From Elusimicrobiota bacterium (GTDB lineage Bacteria; Elusimicrobiota; Elusimicrobia; Elusimicrobiales; UBA9959): DNA of 8,793 bases. Below are positions 5,959 to 8,793 of the stretch, in pieces. The stretch covers positions 1 to 8,793 of the forward strand of contig DMES01000029.1 of assembly GCA_003450815.1 (NCBI GenBank), written 5' to 3'. Position 1 is the first letter of the stretch; each line of letters starts with the position of its first letter. The notes beneath the pieces are model-generated. The model made no database searches and had not been told where the DNA came from. It saw only the letters and a list, made by a program, of their open reading frames with translations. The position numbers and the translations under genes were made by a program.

Positions 5959-7071
5959 ATGCAGTTTAACATTCACCGCGCTTATTCTATAGCTCGCAAA
6001 GAAGTAATGCACATCCTGCGCGACCCGTTCACGCTGGCGCTGGCCCTGGGCCTGCCGATGATGCTTGTTACATTCTTCGGTTACGCCATAGATTACGAGG
6101 TCAAAAATGTAAAATTGGCCGTTTCTGACAGGGATAACGGACCGGCCGCCCGCAGGCTGAAGGAGATGTTTTCGGCTTCCGGGTATTTTAACCTTGAGGA
6201 CTCTGTACCCGGACTGGGGCCTGTCGCCATGCTGGATTCAGGCCGGGCTTCCGCGGCTCTTTTCATAGAACCCGAATTTTCAAAAAAAATAAAAGGAGGC
6301 GGTCCGGTAAAGGCGCAGTTCGTGCTGGATGGCAGCGACAATTCCAAAGCCGCCGCAGTGATGGGCTATCTGCCCGGCATACAGCGCGCCGCCCAGCTCC
6401 GGCTGGCGGGAACATCGGGGCATGAACCGCTTCTGGCCGAGACCCGCTTCCTCTACAATCCGGAACTGAACAGCCGCTGGTTCACCGTGCCGGGACTGTC
6501 CGCGATAATAATAGGCCTGCTGGCTATACTGTTGACGGCTATGACAGTGGCCCGGGAGTGGGAGAACGGCTCAATGGAACTTTTGCTTTCAACTCCGGTG
6601 CGCCCGATGGAAATAATGGTGGGGAAGCTGGCCCCGTACGGAGTACTTGTACTGGCGGGCGTGTTTTTTGTTTACCTCGTATCGCGTCTGGTTTTCGGGG
6701 TGCCTTTCGCGGGCAGCCATCTGCTTTATCTGGCGGCCTGTCTGCTTTATGTAACCGCCGCGCTTTCCCAGGGGCTGGTTATCTCCGTGGTAACGCGCCA
6801 GCAGCAGGTGGCTATGCAGCTGGGTATGATAACAGGTCTGCTGCCGTCCATGCTGCTGTCCGGGTTTATTTTCCCGGTGGAGAGTATGCCTGAATTTTTC
6901 CAGTATCTGACAATGCTGCTTCCGCCTAGGTGGTTTATGGTTGCGGCGCGCGGTATAACCCTTAAGGGGGCGAACCTGGCGGAACTTGCAGTGCCGTTCC
7001 TGGCGCTATTTTTTTTGAGCGCTGGAATGTTGATGCTGGCGCTGAAAAAATTCAAGACGGATCTGGAATGA
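5959..7071 (+). CDS. ybhS: ABC-2 type permease, YbhS-like
   Basis: This 370-aa inner-membrane subunit starts with a cytoplasmic amphipathic segment (RKEVMHILRDPFTL, 13-26), then TM1 (about 24-43). A large periplasmic domain (about 44-175) containing FLYNPELNSRWF follows, then five more membrane segments (about 178-196, 226-246, 256-275, 285-305, 345-363). The coupling region REWENGSMELLLSTPV (199-214) and LLPSMLLSGFIFPVESMP (294-311) are hallmarks of the ABC-2 drug exporter family and match remembered YbhS (377 aa). It should pair with the second permease to form the translocation path. No Shine-Dalgarno sequence is visible; TAAAATT immediately precedes the ATG. The start agrees with the family's N-terminus. 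Confidence 0.92.
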   Translation: MQFNIHRAYSIARKEVMHILRDPFTLALALGLPMMLVTFFGYAIDYEVKNVKLAVSDRDNGPAARRLKEMFSASGYFNLEDSVPGLGPVAMLDSGRASAALFIEPEFSKKIKGGGPVKAQFVLDGSDNSKAAAVMGYLPGIQRAAQLRLAGTSGHEPLLAETRFLYNPELNSRWFTVPGLSAIIIGLLAILLTAMTVAREWENGSMELLLSTPVRPMEIMVGKLAPYGVLVLAGVFFVYLVSRLVFGVPFAGSHLLYLAACLLYVTAALSQGLVISVVTRQQQVAMQLGMITGLLPSMLLSGFIFPVESMPEFFQYLTMLLPPRWFMVAARGITLKGANLAELAVPFLALFFLSAGMLMLALKKFKTDLE

Positions 7072-7080
7072 GGGAGCTGC

Positions 7081-7168
7081 GAGTTAAAGAGTTGGTGAGT
7101 TGGGAGTTCAGGAGTTTAAGAGTTCTTAAAGAAATTACTTGTAACTCTAAACTCCTAAACTCTCGACT
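7081..7168. repeat. GAGTT-based inverted-repeat element between the permeases
   Basis: The left side repeats GAGTT every 7-8 nt from 7081 to 7124. Its inner part (7098-7124) pairs with 7142-7168 over about 26 bp, with one indel and three transition differences, around a loop of about 17 nt. It starts 9 nt after the first permease stop and ends 7 nt before the second permease start. The arm length and closeness to stop and start resemble the 103-bp element, but the unit sequence differs. Confidence 0.8.
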
Positions 7169-7175
7169 ATAAATT

Positions 7176-8276
7176 ATGAAACGTACGCTGAAAGCATTTA
7201 TCCGGAAGGAACTGACGCAGACGCTGCGTGATGTAAGAATGCGTGTGCTGCTTTTTGGGGCGCCCATAATACAGTTAACCATCTTTGGCCTGGCGCTTTC
7301 CACCGAGATAAAGAATATTAAACTTGCGGCTTTTTCGCGTCCCGGTGACGCTATGTTCGGGCGCGTGGCGGAGGGCTTTTACGCCTCCGGCTGGTTCATG
7401 CGCGCCGGCTATGCTTCGGGCGAAGACCCTTTTGAGCTTATCGCTTCCGGCCGGGCCGATGCCGCGCTTATAGCGCCTGACGAAGGTCTGGCGCGTTCAG
7501 CTGAGCGGGGCGGCGGTAAAATGCAGCTGCTGGTGGATGCTTCCAACACCACTAAGGCCAGGGCGGTGGAGGCATACGCCAAAAACATAATTTCAGCCGC
7601 GGGTGTAAGGGAATATGGCGCGCGGGGGGAGCCCACACTAAAGTTTGATGTGCGGGTGCTCTATAACCCGGCCATGGAATCATCGATGTTCCTTGTGCCC
7701 GGAGTTATGGGGATGCTGGCCTGCCTTATAACTATTATACTTACAGCCATGTCGCTTACACGCGAGCGCGAGATGGGCACTTTTGAAACCATAGTTTCGG
7801 CGCCGCTTTCCAACGCGGAGATACTGCTTGGCAAAACCCTGCCCTACATACTGCTGGGGCTTGTGAATGTGATTTTGGTCGTAATGGCCGGTTATTTGAT
7901 CTTCGGCGTGCCGGTGCGCGGGGCCTTGTGGCAGCTGGCCTTGGGTGCGCTTGCTTTCGTAATAACCACGGTAAGTGTGGGTACTTTAATTTCCACTATT
8001 GCAAAAAACCAGCAGCAGGCTATGCTGGGCGGCTTTATGTTCCTGTTCCCGTCCATACTAATGAGCGGCGTTATGTATCCGGTTGAGAATATGCCAAAGG
8101 CCGTAATAGTTGCCGCATATCTGGACCCACTGATGTATTTTGTCCGCATGCTGCGCAATATCATGCTGAAGGGCGGAGACACACATGTTTTCTGGGCCAA
8201 CCTGGGTGCGCTCTGCCTTATGGCGGTATGTGCTGCCGGGTTTGCCTATAAACGCTTCAGGCAGACGCTGGACTAA
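7176..8276 (+). CDS. ybhR: ABC-2 type permease, YbhR-like
   Basis: This 366-aa permease has the same plan as the preceding one: N-terminal FIRKELTQTLRDVRMR (8-23), TM1 (about 23-42) and a periplasmic domain to about 170 containing VLYNPAMESSMF. Five further membrane segments follow (about 172-193, 220-242, 250-272, 280-302, 340-358). The coupling region REREMGTFETIVSAPLS (197-213) and the FPSILMSGVMYPVENMP segment match remembered YbhR (368 aa). It is divergent from the first permease, so the transporter has two different membrane subunits, matching the two different ATPases. It is the last gene of the operon proper. No Shine-Dalgarno sequence is seen: ATAAATT precedes the ATG and follows the inverted-repeat arm. 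Confidence 0.92.
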   Translation: MKRTLKAFIRKELTQTLRDVRMRVLLFGAPIIQLTIFGLALSTEIKNIKLAAFSRPGDAMFGRVAEGFYASGWFMRAGYASGEDPFELIASGRADAALIAPDEGLARSAERGGGKMQLLVDASNTTKARAVEAYAKNIISAAGVREYGARGEPTLKFDVRVLYNPAMESSMFLVPGVMGMLACLITIILTAMSLTREREMGTFETIVSAPLSNAEILLGKTLPYILLGLVNVILVVMAGYLIFGVPVRGALWQLALGALAFVITTVSVGTLISTIAKNQQQAMLGGFMFLFPSILMSGVMYPVENMPKAVIVAAYLDPLMYFVRMLRNIMLKGGDTHVFWANLGALCLMAVCAAGFAYKRFRQTLD

Positions 8277-8280
8277 AAGA

Positions 8281-8336
8281 TAGGGTATAGGGTAGAGGGG
8301 GTAGGGTATAGGGTAGAGGGGCTAGGGTATAGGGTG
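8281..8336 (+). repeat. G-rich heptanucleotide tandem array (TAGGGTA type)
   Basis: Eight uninterrupted 7-nt units run in the order TAGGGTA, TAGGGTA, GAGGGGG, TAGGGTA, TAGGGTA, GAGGGGC, TAGGGTA, TAGGGTG. This gives a higher-order period of 21 nt. The array starts 4 nt after the permease stop and precedes the cupin gene. Runs of three or more G separated by 2-4 nt form a canonical G-quadruplex motif on the sense strand and therefore also in the mRNA. There is no inverted partner nearby. Confidence 0.92.
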
Positions 8337-8363
8337 AAGTTAAAATCCGGGAAGACAGGGAGA

Positions 8364-8368
8364 GGGAG
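8364..8368 (+). promoter_or_regulatory. Ribosome binding site of the cupin gene
   Basis: GGGAG lies 6 nt before the ATG at 8375 inside a purine-rich stretch. No separate promoter was recognised, so the gene may be read through from the efflux operon. Confidence 0.65.
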
Positions 8369-8374
8369 ATCACA

Positions 8375-8710
8375 ATGATTAAGGACAAAAAGGAAGACTT
8401 GCGCGCAATGGCGCTGAAGGCCAAAAACCTGGTGGCTTACGACAAGGGCGCGGTGGTCAGCCGCACTATTATAGAGAAGAAAACCGGCACGGTCACCATC
8501 TTTTCTTTTGACAAAGGCCAGGGTTTGAGCGAGCATACCGCGCCGTTTGATGCTATGGTGGAGGTATTGGATGGCGAGGCTGAGATCACTATAGCAGGCA
8601 AGCCGAATAAGGTAAAAGCGGGCGAGTTTATAATCATGCCGGCAGGTAAGCCTCATGCCCTGAAAGCAATAAAAAAATTCAAAATGGCGCTTATAATGAT
8701 CCGTTCCTGA
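8375..8710 (+). CDS. Small single-domain cupin protein
   Basis: This 111-aa protein is one cupin barrel. The first cupin motif is seen around GLSEHTAPFDAMVEVLDG (50-67) and the second around GEFIIMPAGKPHAL (83-96). Of the usual four metal ligands only H54 and H94 are clear; the second His and the Glu of motif 1 are replaced by A56 and A60. The metal site is therefore degenerate or built differently. Small proteins with the same SEHTAPFDA stretch are widespread in anaerobes, but no reaction is established to my knowledge. It follows the efflux operon after the heptamer array and ends at its own terminator. A link to the pump (ligand sensing or detoxification) is only suggested by position. Confidence 0.85.
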   Translation: MIKDKKEDLRAMALKAKNLVAYDKGAVVSRTIIEKKTGTVTIFSFDKGQGLSEHTAPFDAMVEVLDGEAEITIAGKPNKVKAGEFIIMPAGKPHALKAIKKFKMALIMIRS

Positions 8711-8733
8711 AAAAAGGCAGCAGGAGCCTTTTT
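8711..8733 (+). terminator. Rho-independent terminator after the cupin gene
   Basis: AAAAAGGC (8711-8718) pairs perfectly with GCCTTTTT (8726-8733) around a 7-nt loop, right after the TGA. An alternative pairing GCAGGA (8720-8725) with TCCTGC (8737-8742) is possible. It probably ends transcription of the cupin gene and any read-through from the operon. Confidence 0.75.
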
Positions 8734-8742
8734 ATATCCTGC

Positions 8743-8774
8743 AATCCGTGTAATCCTACTTAATCTGTGTAATC
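8743..8774. repeat. Short direct repeat at window end
   Basis: AATCCGTGTAATC (8743-8755) recurs as AATCTGTGTAATC (8762-8774), a 13-nt unit with one transition and a 19-nt period. It follows a terminator and has the look of the other spacer repeats. It may be one arm of an element cut by the window edge. No gene is visible from 8734 to 8793. Confidence 0.55.
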
Positions 8775-8793
8775 ATGGGTCTGCTGGACTTTT

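Noticed and set aside
5798..5992. Short plus-strand ORF in the gap before the first permease
   Set aside because: It reads through the cruciform element and overlaps the permease start; its residues are translated inverted repeats and it lacks a ribosome site.
6558..6893. Alternative-frame ORF inside the first permease
   Set aside because: It is a shadow of the conserved permease coding sequence, rich in Gly and Ala, without a ribosome site or recognisable domain.
8281..8336. Heptamer array considered as a CRISPR array or a telomere
   Set aside because: Units are contiguous without unique spacers and far too short for CRISPR; an internal 56-bp array in an operon is no chromosome end.
8273..8656. 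Minus-strand ORF opposite the cupin gene and heptamer array
   Set aside because: Part of it is translated TAGGGTA repeat, and the plus-strand cupin with clear motifs and ribosome site explains the region.

Overview
The window reads as chromosome of a diderm (Gram-negative-type) bacterium of moderate to fairly high GC. It encodes a TolC-type outer-membrane protein with a signal peptide and a periplasmic adaptor. Isoleucine is very often ATA and arginine AGG is common. Together with the glycine-rich RRM protein and the repeat-filled spacers, this suggests an environmental lineage such as Elusimicrobiota, but that is only a guess. All convincing genes lie on the + strand.

Layout. Positions 1-621 hold a complete cytosine deaminase of the yeast FCY1 type, a 103-bp inverted-repeat element and a terminator. 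Positions 624-1202 hold an independent unit: a sigma70-like promoter, a structured leader of about 115 nt, a small RRM/RGG RNA-binding protein and a strong terminator. Positions 1210-8276 are an export operon: a consensus promoter overlapped by a 30-bp palindrome (probable TetR operator), a TetR regulator, a TolC-like protein, a short HlyD-type adaptor, two ABC ATPases and two ABC-2 permeases. Apart from the TolC gene and the splitting of the ATPase in two, this matches E. coli cecR-ybhG-ybhF-ybhS-ybhR. The products would form a drug or toxic-compound efflux pump spanning both membranes, controlled by the TetR protein. Positions 8281-8793 hold a G-rich heptamer array, a small cupin gene, a terminator and the start of another short repeat.

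The most unusual feature is in the spacers. Nearly every gap downstream of a gene is filled by a repeat module lying between a stop codon and the next gene. Two are copies of one 103-bp element whose arms are built from 7-nt units (GTCACAR). A third is a GAGTT-based inverted repeat. A fourth is a pure tandem array of eight heptamers of the TAGGGTA type. A fifth, unrelated one, is a nested cruciform. Inside the efflux operon the three genes that follow such elements have no visible Shine-Dalgarno sequence, while the genes not preceded by one mostly do. The repeats therefore appear to have replaced the spacer DNA and may set expression of the subunits through RNA structure.

A second point is that the two ATPases carry complementary defects. 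One lacks the switch histidine. The other has LPGG for LSGG and Ala for the D-loop Asp. All three changes map to the same predicted ATP site, which predicts an asymmetric pump with one working site.
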